Shown here: positions 7,738 to 16,850 of the stretch, one piece after another
How the letters are laid out: every line of letters starts with the position of its first letter
Numbering within the stretch: position 1 is the stretch's first letter
Assembly: GCA_021568835.1 (NCBI GenBank)
Contig: JAKGSH010000010.1
Span: 3,720,001 to 3,784,000, forward strand
Direction: 5' to 3'
From: Streptomyces sp. Tue 6430
Lineage (GTDB): Bacteria > Actinomycetota > Actinomycetes > Streptomycetales > Streptomycetaceae
Length of the DNA stretch: 64,000 nucleotides
Program-made: the position numbers and the translations under genes
The notes under the pieces: model-generated
What the model was told of the DNA's origin: nothing
The model's input: the letters and a program-made list of their open reading frames with translations, nothing else
Database searches by the model: none

Positions 7738-9660
7738 GTGTCCACCCCGTACTCGTCCTCCACGCCGGCCTTCGCCGGTTACGACGCTCCCCCCGCCCTC
7801 GTGGAACCCGAGACCCGCAGGCTGGACGGCGTCGTGCGGGAGGCGGCGATGCCGGTGTTCGCGCGCCCCGTGACGCACGGCTCGCTCGCCGAGCTGCCGT
7901 TCGACAACGCGGCGGCGGCCCCCGACACGGTGGTCCTCAGTCGCAGGGACGCCGAGGGCCGGTGGACGGACGTGACGGCACGGCAGTTCGCCGCCGAAGT
8001 CCTCGCCGTGGCCAAGGGGTTGATCGGGGAAGGGCTGATGCCGGGCGACCGGATCGCCGTCATGGCCCGTACGAGGTACGAGTGGACGCTGCTCGACTTC
8101 GCCGCCTGGGCGGCCGGACTGGTCACCGTCCCCGTCTACCCGACCTCCTCCGTCTTCCAGACCCGGTGGATCCTCCAGGACTCCGGCGCGGTCGCCCTCG
8201 TCACCGAGACGGTCGGGCAGGCGGCGGCCATCGGCCCCGAACGCGACCGGCTGCCCGACCTGCACCACATCTGGATCATCGAGAAGGGCCACGTCGACCG
8301 CCTCGCCGAACTGGGCGAGCAGCACATCCCGGAGGCCGAGGTCGACGTCCGCCGGGGCATGCTGGTCCCCGACACCCTCGCCACCCTCATCTACACCTCG
8401 GGCACCACCGGCCGCCCCAAGGGCTGCGCGCTCACCCACGGGAACTTCTTCGCCGAGGTCGACAACGCGATCGAACTGCTCTACCCGGTCTTCAAGTCGA
8501 CCACCGACGACCTGTCCGTCCTCCTCTTCCTCCCGATGTCCCACGTCTTCGGCCGGATGGTCGCCATCGCCTGCGTCCGCGCCCGCGTCCGCCTCGGCCA
8601 CGCCCCGAGCCTCAAGGCCGACGAACTCCTCCCGGACCTGGCCGCGTTCAGACCCACGTGCCTGCTCGCCATCCCGTACATGCTGGAGAAGATCTTCAAC
8701 ACGGCCCGCGCGAAGGCGGAGGCGGGCGGCCGGGTGTCCACCTTCGACCGCGCCGTGAACACCGCCGTCCGCCACGGCGAGGCCGTCGAGGCCCGCAACG
8801 CGGGCGGCAGCGGCCCCGGCGCGGCCCTGCGCGCGGCCCGCGCCCTCTACGACCCGCTGGTCTACCGCCGCATCCGCAACGCGATGGGCGGCCGGGTCCG
8901 GCACGCCATCTGCGGCGGCTCCCCGCTGGGCCGCCGCCTCGCCGCGTTCTACACCGGCGCGGGCATCGAGATCTACGAGGGCTACGGCCTCACCGAGACG
9001 ACCGGCGCCTCCACGGTCACCCCGCCGCTCAAGCCCCGCCTGGGCACCGTCGGCTGGCCGCTGCCCGGCACGAGGATCCGGATAGCGGCCGACGGCGAGG
9101 TGCTCATCGCCGGCGACCACGTCCTGCGCGGCTACTGGGACCCGGCGGCCGGCGGAGTCGTCCCCGCCGCCCCCGACGGCTGGCTGGCCACCGGCGACAT
9201 CGGCGAACTCGACGACGAGGGCTACCTCACGATCACCGGCCGCAAGAAGGAGCTGATCATCACCTCCGGCGGCAAGAGCGTCGCCCCCGCCCCGCTGGAG
9301 AACTGGCTGCGCTCGCACCCCCTGATCTCCCAGGCCATGGTCCTCGGCGACGGCCGCCCCTACGTCTCCGCCCTGCTCACCCTCGACCCCGACGGCCTGA
9401 CCCACTGGCGCCAGATGAACGGCAAGCACCCGGTGCCGGCCGAACTCCTCACCGACGACGAGGAGTTGCACGGCATCCTCCAGCGCGCGGTCGACGAGGC
9501 CAACAAGCTGGTCTCCCGCCCCGAGTCGATCCGCCGTTTCGCCGTCCTGCCCCGCGACTTCACCGAGGCCGAGGGCCACCTCACCCCCTCGATGAAACTG
9601 CGCCGCGACGCGGTCCTGCGGGACTTCGCCGACGCGGTGGAGGGCCTGTACCGGCAGTAA
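7738..9660 (+). CDS. Long-chain fatty acid-CoA ligase (FadD-like)
   Basis: A 640-residue AMP-forming acyl-CoA synthetase that activates fatty acids with ATP and CoA. The AMP/ATP-binding loop YTSGTTGRPKG is at 219-229, and the adenylate motif YEGYGLTETTG and the hinge/C-terminal motif TITGRKKELIITSGGK are also present. The GTG was chosen because AGGGAG lies five bases upstream and coding character begins there; the frame is open for another 510 bases upstream, but that stretch reads as intergenic sequence. It is divergent from the MaoC-like dehydratase, with twin palindromes in the shared promoter region. Confidence 0.93.
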   Translation: MSTPYSSSTPAFAGYDAPPALVEPETRRLDGVVREAAMPVFARPVTHGSLAELPFDNAAAAPDTVVLSRRDAEGRWTDVTARQFAAEVLAVAKGLIGEGLMPGDRIAVMARTRYEWTLLDFAAWAAGLVTVPVYPTSSVFQTRWILQDSGAVALVTETVGQAAAIGPERDRLPDLHHIWIIEKGHVDRLAELGEQHIPEAEVDVRRGMLVPDTLATLIYTSGTTGRPKGCALTHGNFFAEVDNAIELLYPVFKSTTDDLSVLLFLPMSHVFGRMVAIACVRARVRLGHAPSLKADELLPDLAAFRPTCLLAIPYMLEKIFNTARAKAEAGGRVSTFDRAVNTAVRHGEAVEARNAGGSGPGAALRAARALYDPLVYRRIRNAMGGRVRHAICGGSPLGRRLAAFYTGAGIEIYEGYGLTETTGASTVTPPLKPRLGTVGWPLPGTRIRIAADGEVLIAGDHVLRGYWDPAAGGVVPAAPDGWLATGDIGELDDEGYLTITGRKKELIITSGGKSVAPAPLENWLRSHPLISQAMVLGDGRPYVSALLTLDPDGLTHWRQMNGKHPVPAELLTDDEELHGILQRAVDEANKLVSRPESIRRFAVLPRDFTEAEGHLTPSMKLRRDAVLRDFADAVEGLYRQ

Positions 9661-9701
9661 AGGGTTCGCGGCGCGGCGCCACGGCCGGGAGGATGCCGGT
9701 C

Positions 9702-10181
9702 GTGAACGCCATTGAGTTCTTCCACCACCCGCCGGCCGACAGCCCGGACCGTCCGGACCACCGGGTGTGGGGCGTCCGGATCGACGGGACGGACCTGCGC
9801 ACGCTCGTCGGAGAGGCCACGTACCCGCTGTGGCGGGCCGAACTGGCGGGGGAGTTCGACGACGAGGCCGAGGACGAGAAGGAGACCGCCGAACAGGTCC
9901 GCGTTCAGCACGACGGCCTGGCCGTGACGGAGTTCGAGGACCACTTCCGCACAGCGGGGGACACCGTGCCGCTGCTCGGCTGCTCCTGCGGCATCTGGGG
10001 CTGCTGGCCCCTCATGGCGAAGGTCACCGTCACCCCCACGACGGTGACCTGGTCGTCCTTCCGCCAGCCGTACCGCGAGCAGTGGGGGGAACTGGCCATG
10101 GGCCCGTACGAGTTCCCCCGCGACGCCTACGAGGCCGCGCTGGCCGCTCCGCCGGTGCTGGACGAGGACCCGCTGCCGTAG
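9702..10181 (+). CDS. Hypothetical protein with a CxCGxxGC motif
   Basis: This 159-residue soluble protein is not recognised as a named family. Notable features are an acidic stretch (FDDEAEDEKETAEQ, about 50-64) and a cysteine cluster LLGCSCGIWGCWPL (about 92-105) that could bind a metal. It is followed by TVTPTTVTWSSFRQPYR. The GTG was preferred over the ATG nine bases upstream because GGGAGG abuts that ATG but is well spaced for the GTG. It begins 41 bp after the acyl-CoA synthetase and may be co-transcribed. Its 3' end may overlap the convergent DUF397 gene by about 55 bp. Confidence 0.7.
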   Translation: MNAIEFFHHPPADSPDRPDHRVWGVRIDGTDLRTLVGEATYPLWRAELAGEFDDEAEDEKETAEQVRVQHDGLAVTEFEDHFRTAGDTVPLLGCSCGIWGCWPLMAKVTVTPTTVTWSSFRQPYREQWGELAMGPYEFPRDAYEAALAAPPVLDEDPLP

Positions 10182-10468
10182 GGGAGGAAACGGGCCCAGG
10201 CGGCGGGGGAGAGGTCCAGGACGGGGCCACCGGGATTCTTGGAGTCACGGACGTGGACGGCGGCGGGGCAGACGGCGGCTTCGAGGCATTCGCCGCCGCC
10301 TCCGTCGCTGTAGGTCGACTTGCGCCAGGTGTAGGCGGCTTCGACGCAATCGCCGCCCTCACCGCCGCTGTAGCTGGACTTGAACCAGACGTAGGCGGCT
10401 TCGACGCAATCGCCGCCCTCGCCGTCGCTGTAGCTGGACTTGAACCAGGTGAGGTTCTCGCTGTTCAT
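10127..10468 (-). CDS. DUF397 protein with a triplicated N-terminal motif
   Basis: DUF397 proteins are short (about 60-80 residues) partners of Scr1-type HTH regulators in Streptomyces. This one has 113 residues because the diagnostic WxKSSYSxGEGGDCVEAA block occurs three times in tandem (about residues 8-25, 28-45 and 48-65), followed once by the usual VHVRDSKNPGGPVLDLSPAAW ending. The tail after WARFLPYG is Ser/Gly-rich, atypical and runs into the convergent gene, so the true stop may be earlier if a base is missing. Its ATG overlaps the upstream HTH gene's stop (ATGA). Confidence 0.88.
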   Translation of the reverse strand: MNSENLTWFKSSYSDGEGGDCVEAAYVWFKSSYSGGEGGDCVEAAYTWRKSTYSDGGGGECLEAAVCPAAVHVRDSKNPGGPVLDLSPAAWARFLPYGSGSSSSTGGAASAAS

Positions 10469-11328
10469 AGCTCCTCCAGCTTCTTCGCGATCAACGTGCG
10501 GGTCTCCTCGGGCGGGAGAGCCATCGCCCGCATGATTCCATAGCGGTCGGCAATCTTCCGTACCTCTTCAGGGTCAGTGATCAGCCGCGGGTATCCCTGG
10601 ACTTCTGTATATGCCACCTGGGGGTGCTTCTTGGGCGTCAGCAAGTTGAACGCACCGTCCATGTTGGGGTGTTCCTGTACTCGCGTCGGCATCACCTGAA
10701 TCTCGACGTTCCGCATGCTGCTGACGCTCAGGAGGTGGCGCAATTGCTCCGTGTGGACGTCTCGTCCGCCGATCGGGCGGTCGAGTACCACTTCCTCGAT
10801 CACGTAGCTCACGACGGGCGCAGGCCACCGTGCGAACACTTGTTGGCGGGACAGCCGGTCGGCAACCCGCTGCTCGATTGTTTCCTCGCTGAGGAAGGGG
10901 CGGCGCTTGGCAAAGACTGAGCGTGCGTGAGCTTCGGTCTGGAGGAGCCCGTGCACCGCGTGGTTGGAGTACTGGTGCAACTCGACGGCTTCCGCCTCCA
11001 GCGCTGCATACCCTCGATACCACTCGGGGTGCCGTGTCCGGGCCCTGCTCATCGCCTCCCGGACCTCGGGGATCGTCTGCGCGAACACCCCTCCGGCGTC
11101 CAGCAGTTCATCGGCCTTCTCCAATACCTCCGGCCGGATGATTCGTACCCCTCGTTCCATCGAAGAGATGGCGTCCGGCCCGTAACCGACGAGCACGCCG
11201 AACTCCTTCTGGGTCAGCCCTTTCCGCTCCCGGAACAGCTTCAGCATCTTGCCCAGCGCCGTGAACAGCCCCGTCGTCCCGTCGGACTCCGCCGGTGTCT
11301 CCGGCCTCCGCTCGCGGTCCTCCTGCAT
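10465..11328 (-). CDS. Scr1-type XRE regulator (HTH plus DUF5753)
   Basis: A 287-residue regulator. The N-terminal XRE helix-turn-helix (about residues 24-75: LGKMLKLFRERKGLTQKEFG, then GYGPDAISSMERG) is followed by a C-terminal DUF5753 domain, including YRGYAALEAEAVELHQYSNH and GLLQTEAHAR. Such proteins are encoded with DUF397 partners and often with an anti-sigma-like ATPase; all three are here. Family members influence development and antibiotic production in Streptomyces. The ATG gives the expected family N-terminus; GGGGTGG upstream is the ribosome binding site. Confidence 0.9.
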   Translation of the reverse strand: MQEDRERRPETPAESDGTTGLFTALGKMLKLFRERKGLTQKEFGVLVGYGPDAISSMERGVRIIRPEVLEKADELLDAGGVFAQTIPEVREAMSRARTRHPEWYRGYAALEAEAVELHQYSNHAVHGLLQTEAHARSVFAKRRPFLSEETIEQRVADRLSRQQVFARWPAPVVSYVIEEVVLDRPIGGRDVHTEQLRHLLSVSSMRNVEIQVMPTRVQEHPNMDGAFNLLTPKKHPQVAYTEVQGYPRLITDPEEVRKIADRYGIMRAMALPPEETRTLIAKKLEEL

Positions 11329-11463
11329 GCCACCCCGCCCCTTTCGCACGTGCCCGTGGTCGCACCGACGCTCCGTACGCGCCTCTCTGCGCACACGTAC
11401 AGCTACGGAGAGTCGCGAATGCGCCCTTGGCCAGGGTAGGGACAACGGGTCAGGCTGAGTCGT

Positions 11464-11913
11464 GTGAATTCCGAAATCTCCACCCAGATCTCCACCCCCC
11501 TCGGCGAACTCACCCTCCGCCTCAGCTCCACACCGAGGGGCGCCCGGCTGGCCCGGCGGCTGACGGCGCAGCAGCTCGACGCCTGGGGGCACCCGCACGG
11601 CGGGGACGCCAACGACACCGCGCAGCACGTCGTCGCGGAGCTGGCGGCGAACGCCGTGACGCACGGCCGCGTGCCGGGGCGGGACTTCGAACTCCGGCTG
11701 CTGCTCCTCCCCGAGGACACGCTCCGTGTCGAGGTGAGCGACGCGCGGGGCGACCGGCGGCTGCGGATCGTGACGGACCCGGAGGCGGAGGGCGGCCGGG
11801 GTCTGGTGCTGGTCGCCGTGCTCGCGAGGACGTGGGGCGTCGACGAGCGGGAGGTGGGCAAGACGGTGTGGGCGGAGATCCCGCTCACCGCCCGGGGGAA
11901 GGCCGCCCGCTAG
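11464..11913 (+). CDS. RsbW-like ATP-binding protein
   Basis: A 149-residue GHKL-fold protein of the anti-sigma-factor kinase type (HATPase_c_2). The N box is ELAANAVTHG (about residues 60-69) and the G box is EGGRGLVLV (about 107-115). A catalytic phosphotransfer partner cannot be inferred. It is divergent from the Scr1-type regulator, completing the usual HTH/DUF397/ATPase triad. The GTG was chosen for a family-like N-terminus. The stop codon shares the four bases CTAG (11910-11913) with the stop of the convergent methyltransferase. Confidence 0.85.
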   Translation: MNSEISTQISTPLGELTLRLSSTPRGARLARRLTAQQLDAWGHPHGGDANDTAQHVVAELAANAVTHGRVPGRDFELRLLLLPEDTLRVEVSDARGDRRLRIVTDPEAEGGRGLVLVAVLARTWGVDEREVGKTVWAEIPLTARGKAAR

Positions 11914-12554
11914 GCGCGGGCGATCAGGTAGGCCTGGGGCACCTTCTCGTCGAGGTCGGGCTCCGGGGCGCGGACCGTGCGGGACCGTACGGAGAAACCG
12001 GCGTCGGCGAGCAGTTCGGCCATGGCCTCCGGCCGGCGGCGGTGGAAGTCCAGGGACACCGGGTGGCCCCAGGGCCGGTCGTGGTGCTTGGGCTCGTCGC
12101 CGACCTGGAAGGCGAGGAGGGCGTGGCCGCCGGACCGCAGGACGCGCCGGAACTCGGCGAAGAGGCAGGGGAGTTCCTCCACAGGCGTGTGGATCGACGA
12201 GTACCAGGAGACGAGCCCGTCCAGCGAGCCGTCCTCGTGGGGCAGCTCCAGCATCGAGCCCCGCTCGAACCGGATTACCGGGTTCTCCCGCCGCGCCACC
12301 GTCAGCATCGACTCCGACAGGTCCAGCCCGGACATGGCGAGCCCCAGCGACGCGAGGTGGCCGGTCACCCGCCCCGGTCCGCAGCCGAGATCGGCCACCT
12401 CCCCGCCGGGGCCGACGAGTTCGGCGTACACCGCGAACACGGCCCGGTCCCAGGGGAGCCTCGCGTGCAGGTCGCGGAAGCGGTCGGCGTAGTCCTCGGC
12501 GACGGCGTCGTAGAAGGTGCGGGTTGCGGTGAGGAAATCGGGGGCTTCGGTCAT
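11910..12554 (-). CDS. Class I SAM-dependent methyltransferase
   Basis: A 214-residue methyltransferase-11-type protein. Motif I, VADLGCGPGRVTGHL (about residues 48-62), binds SAM. The acidic residue of motif II is in SGLDLSESML and motif IV is LDGLVSWYSSIHT. The N-terminal FLTATRTFYDAVAEDYADRF is typical of small-molecule methyltransferases. The substrate is unknown. An upstream in-frame GTG at 12584 would add ten residues; GGAGGGA lies between the two, too far from the ATG, so the start is uncertain. Confidence 0.82.
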   Translation of the reverse strand: MTEAPDFLTATRTFYDAVAEDYADRFRDLHARLPWDRAVFAVYAELVGPGGEVADLGCGPGRVTGHLASLGLAMSGLDLSESMLTVARRENPVIRFERGSMLELPHEDGSLDGLVSWYSSIHTPVEELPCLFAEFRRVLRSGGHALLAFQVGDEPKHHDRPWGHPVSLDFHRRRPEAMAELLADAGFSVRSRTVRAPEPDLDEKVPQAYLIARA

Positions 12555-12610
12555 GCGCGGGACCGTAGCCGGTCCCTCCGACACCGGTCCCGGACGGCGA
12601 CCGACGCACG

Positions 12611-12659
12611 CGTACGGCCCCCGCCCCCACCCGTACGGCCCCCGCCCCCACCCGTACGG
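12611..12659. repeat. 21-bp direct repeat, 2.3 copies
   Basis: The unit begins CGTACGGCCCCCGCC and ends CCCACC. Copies start at 12611 and 12632, and a third CGTACGG starts at 12653. It lies in the short gap between the methyltransferase and the cold-shock terminator. Confidence 0.8.
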
Positions 12660-12717
12660 AAACAGTCCGGCGGGTGCCGCGGCGGCCGGCGCGGACGCCC
12701 GCCGTCGCGGAAAGGCA

Positions 12718-12748
12718 GGAGCCCCGTCGCCTTGCGGCGCGGGGCTCC
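12718..12748 (-). terminator. Rho-independent-type hairpin after the cold-shock gene
   Basis: A long inverted repeat with arms GGAGCCCCG(T)CGCC and GGCGCGGGGCTCC around a TTGC-like loop. On the minus strand it lies about 40 bases past the cold-shock stop codon and is followed by TGCCTTTCC. Confidence 0.8.
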
Positions 12749-12790
12749 TTGGGTACTGCTCTCAGAGACTTGCGTCAGGGAGTGGTGCGA

Positions 12791-12994
12791 TCAGACGGGG
12801 GTGACGTTCTCCGCCTGCGGGCCCTTCGGGCCCTGGGTCACGTCGAAGGAGACCGCTTGGTTCTCCTCGAGCGAACGGAAACCCTGCGCGTTGATCGCGG
12901 AGTAGTGGACGAAGACGTCGGGGCCGCCGCCCTCCTGGGCGATGAAGCCAAAGCCCTTTTCGGCGTTGAACCACTTCACGGTTCCGGTAGCCAT
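12791..12994 (-). CDS. Cold-shock domain protein
   Basis: A 67-residue single-domain CspA-family RNA/DNA chaperone. The RNP1 motif KGFGFI and RNP2 motif VFVHYS are intact, with [14 protein letters not shown] at the N-terminus and [11 protein letters not shown] at the C-terminus. It binds single-stranded nucleic acid and destabilises mRNA structure. AAGGAGGGC is a near-perfect ribosome binding site seven bases before the ATG. A leader of about 100 bases with a strong inverted repeat suggests control at the RNA level. The length is exactly that of the family. Confidence 0.95.
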   Translation of the reverse strand: MATGTVKWFNAEKGFGFIAQEGGGPDVFVHYSAINAQGFRSLEENQAVSFDVTQGPKGPQAENVTPV

Positions 12995-13047
12995 AAGCCC
13001 TCCTTGGGCCCAAAGGGTTGCCCTGCTCCAGAACCCTGCAAGCGTGA

Positions 13048-14142
<1,095 letters not shown>

Positions 14143-14246
14143 GGGCAGGCCCCGGCCGTGCCGACCGGAACCGGCCCGCGACGCCGTCCGGCGCGGGTCG
14201 GGCGGCGGGCGGCGGGCGGCTCGAAGAGACAGGGGGGTGGAGTTCC

Positions 14247-15046
14247 TTGACCGGCGTACCGATCGACGCCCTGCTGATCGCCTTCGCCGTGGTGTGGGGC
14301 GCGGCGGCGGGAGCGGTGCTGCCGCGGGCGGCGTACCGGTTCTCGGTGGAACTGCAAGAGCCGGAAGAACAAGAGGAGGCGGAGGAGGGGGAGACGGAGG
14401 GCGCCGTCGCTCCCGGCTGGCGCCGTACCTGCCCCGGCGGCCACCCCTGCGCGGCTGGCTCGGGCCCGCCCGCTGTCCGCGCTGCCCCGGCACGAACCCG
14501 CCGTACGGTACCGGCGCCCTCCGCCTCCCCCTCGTCACCGCGCTGCTCTGCGCCGGCCTGGCGCTCGCCACCGGCATCCGGCCCGAGCTGGCCGTGTGGC
14601 TGGCGCTGACGCCCGCCGGGGTGCTGCTCGCGGCCGTCGACCTGCGGGTGCGGCGGCTGCCCGACCCCCTCACCCTGCCGCTCGCGGCCGCCGCCCTCGC
14701 CCTGCTCGGCGTGGCCGCGCCGCTGCCCGAACACGCCGGTGACTGGACGACGGCCCTGCTGGGGTCCCTCGCGCTCGGCGCCGGCTACCTCGTGCTGCAC
14801 CTGATCAACCCCGGCGGCATGGCGTTCGGCGACGTGAAACTCGCCCTCGGCGCGGGCGCCGCCCTCGGCTGGTACGGCTGGGCCACGGTCATGCTGGGCA
14901 CCTTCGCCGGGTTCCTGTCCGGCGCGCTGTACGGCGGGGCGCTCCTGCTCGCGGGCCGGGCCGGGCGCCGTACGGCGATCCCGTTCGGGCCGTTCCTGCT
15001 CGCCGGTGCCTACGCCGGAGTGCTGGCGGGGGCGTACGCGGCCTGA
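14247..15046 (+). CDS. A24 prepilin peptidase-like protein (frame broken once)
   Basis: A polytopic membrane aspartic peptidase of the type IV prepilin peptidase family. The two catalytic aspartates lie in AAVDLRVRRLPDPLTL and FGDVKLALG. The N-terminus (LTGVPIDALLIAFAVVWGAA) is in one frame from a TTG with ribosome binding site GGGGGGTGGAG. The rest (LRGWLGPARCPRC onward) is in the frame one base earlier. One extra C in the CCCC run at 14444-14447 joins them as GGHPLRGWLGPARC. Length modulo three agrees with one missing base. Between mqnA and mqnC it may be co-transcribed; its substrate pilin is not here. Confidence 0.8.
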
Positions 15047-15119
15047 GGCGAGCCGGTCACAGGCGCTGGCGTAGGCTGGCCGGGTCCGTCCACAACCCTT
15101 GACGAAAGGGACGCTCCCG

Positions 15120-16319
15120 GTGACCGAGAAGGCCGACCTCCAGTCCGTCCTCGACCGTGCCGCCGAGGGCGGGCGGATCACCCCCGAGGAGGCGCTCGCC
15201 CTCTACCGCGACGCGCCCCTGCACGCGCTGGGCGCCGCCGCCGATGCCGTGCGCCGCCGTCAGTACGCCGGCATCGAGCACATCGCGACGTACATCATCG
15301 AGCGGAACATCAACTACACGAACGTGTGCGTCACGGCGTGCAAGTTCTGCGCCTTCTACGCGGCGCCCAAGGACACGGCCAAGGGCTGGACGCGCGACCT
15401 GGACGACATCCTGCGCCGGTGCGCGGAGACCGTCGAACTCGGCGGCACCCAGATCATGTTCCAGGGCGGGCACCACCCGGACTACGGCGTGGAGTACTAC
15501 GAGAAGCACTTCTCCGCCATCAAGAAGGACTTCCCGCAGCTCGTCATCCACAGCCTGGGGGCGAGCGAGGTCGAGCACATGGCGCGGATCTCGAAGGTGT
15601 CCGTCGAGGAGGCGATCCGGCGCATCCACGCCGCCGGGCTCGACTCCTTCGCCGGCGCCGGCGCCGAGCTGCTCCCCGCCCGCCCGCGCAAGGCGATCGC
15701 CCCGCTGAAGGAGTCCGGCGAGCGCTGGCTGGAGATCATGGAGATCGCGCACGGCCTCGGCGTGGAGTCCACGTCGACCATGCTGATGGGCACCGGCGAG
15801 ACCAACGCCGAGCGCATCGAGCACCTGCGGATGATCCGTGACGTCCAGGACCGGACGGGCGGCTTCCGGGCCTTCATCCCGTACACCTACCAGCCCGAGA
15901 ACAACCACCTGAAGGGCCGCACCCAGGCGACCCTCTTCGAGTACCTGCGGATGATCGCGATCGCCCGCCTCTTCCTCGACAACGTCCGCCACATCCAGGG
16001 CTCCTGGCTGACCACGGGCAAGGAGGTCGGCCAGCTGTCGCTGCACTACGGCGCGGACGACCTCGGCTCCATCATGCTGGAGGAGAACGTCGTCTCCTCC
16101 GCCGGCGCCAGGCACCGCTCCAACCGCCTGGAGATCATCGACCTGATCCGCAAGGCGGGCCGCGTCCCGGCGCAGCGCGCGACGACGTACGAGCACCTCG
16201 TGGTGCACGACGACCCGGCGAACGACCCCGTCGACGAGCGGGTCGTCTCCCACATCTCGTCCACCGCGATCGAGGGCGGCACCGCGCACCCCGAGCTGAA
16301 GCTGCTGGCCTCCAACTGA
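15120..16319 (+). CDS. mqnC: Cyclic dehypoxanthine futalosine synthase MqnC
   Basis: A radical SAM enzyme that cyclises dehypoxanthine futalosine in the futalosine menaquinone pathway. The 399-residue protein has the Fe-S motif CVTACKFCAFYA (CxxxCxxC, about residues 75-83), then GGTQIMFQGGHHPD, and the C-terminal QLSLHYGADDLGSIMLEENV also seen in MqnE. A GTG was chosen with AAAGG ten bases upstream and the expected family length; an upstream in-frame codon seven codons earlier is less likely. The next gene starts eight bases after the stop, so the two form a unit. Confidence 0.96.
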   Translation: MTEKADLQSVLDRAAEGGRITPEEALALYRDAPLHALGAAADAVRRRQYAGIEHIATYIIERNINYTNVCVTACKFCAFYAAPKDTAKGWTRDLDDILRRCAETVELGGTQIMFQGGHHPDYGVEYYEKHFSAIKKDFPQLVIHSLGASEVEHMARISKVSVEEAIRRIHAAGLDSFAGAGAELLPARPRKAIAPLKESGERWLEIMEIAHGLGVESTSTMLMGTGETNAERIEHLRMIRDVQDRTGGFRAFIPYTYQPENNHLKGRTQATLFEYLRMIAIARLFLDNVRHIQGSWLTTGKEVGQLSLHYGADDLGSIMLEENVVSSAGARHRSNRLEIIDLIRKAGRVPAQRATTYEHLVVHDDPANDPVDERVVSHISSTAIEGGTAHPELKLLASN

Positions 16320-16326
16320 CCGGCCC

Positions 16327-16779
16327 GTGCTGACGATCCACACGGCGGACGAGGTCCGTCACGTCTGGGACGACGACCCGGAGCCGATCAAGGGCGGCGC
16401 CGTCGCCGTCCAGGGCGTCCGGGTCGCGGGCGTGGGGCCCCTCGCGGAGCTGGAGCAGCGGTTCCCCGGCGCGCGCGTCCGGCGCTGGCCCGGCGTGCTC
16501 GGCCCCGCGCTCCTCCACGAGGGTCCCATGCCGGACGCCCCGAGCCCCCGCGAGCGCATCCACGCGGTGCTGAAACTCGGCGCGGTGGCCGTCCTCGCGG
16601 AACACGTCGGCTCACCCGGACTCCGGGCCGCCGCCGAGCGCAACGACGTCGTCGTGCTGTCGCGGGCCCGGCCGACCGCGATCATCGAGACCGGCCGCGC
16701 CGACCTCGCCGTCTTCGACGCGGACGGCGCGTGCCTCGCCACCGTGTGCGCGGGACGGCTCGTGCACCGGCGACGCTAG
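16327..16779 (+). CDS. Imidazolonepropionase-like small protein
   Basis: A 150-residue protein resembling the composite N-terminal beta domain of amidohydrolases (MLTIHTADEVRHVW at the start, IKGGAVAVQGVRVAGVG). It lacks the metal-binding HxH and later catalytic histidines, so it is too short for an active imidazolonepropionase. It is regularly annotated next to mqnC in Streptomyces, but its job is unknown. It starts with GTG eight bases after the mqnC stop, so it is probably co-translated. The stop TAG lies inside the first copy of an 18-bp duplication. Confidence 0.7.
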   Translation: MLTIHTADEVRHVWDDDPEPIKGGAVAVQGVRVAGVGPLAELEQRFPGARVRRWPGVLGPALLHEGPMPDAPSPRERIHAVLKLGAVAVLAEHVGSPGLRAAAERNDVVVLSRARPTAIIETGRADLAVFDADGACLATVCAGRLVHRRR

Positions 16780-16811
16780 GGTCTGTCGTACGGCTAGGGT
16801 CTGTCGTACGG
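16776..16811. repeat. Perfect 18-bp tandem duplication
   Basis: CTAGGGTCTGTCGTACGG occurs twice in direct succession (16776-16793 and 16794-16811). The first copy includes the stop codon of the preceding gene. It marks the boundary between the menaquinone operon and the convergent lipoprotein gene. Confidence 0.9.
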
Positions 16812-16850
16812 CGGGAGTCCGACGGCAGGTCCGGCCGACCAGGCGTCACG

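Noticed and set aside
14247-15046. A genuine prepilin-peptidase pseudogene
   Set aside because: Both halves keep conserved catalytic residues, and the break is the same one-base loss at a C run seen throughout the window.
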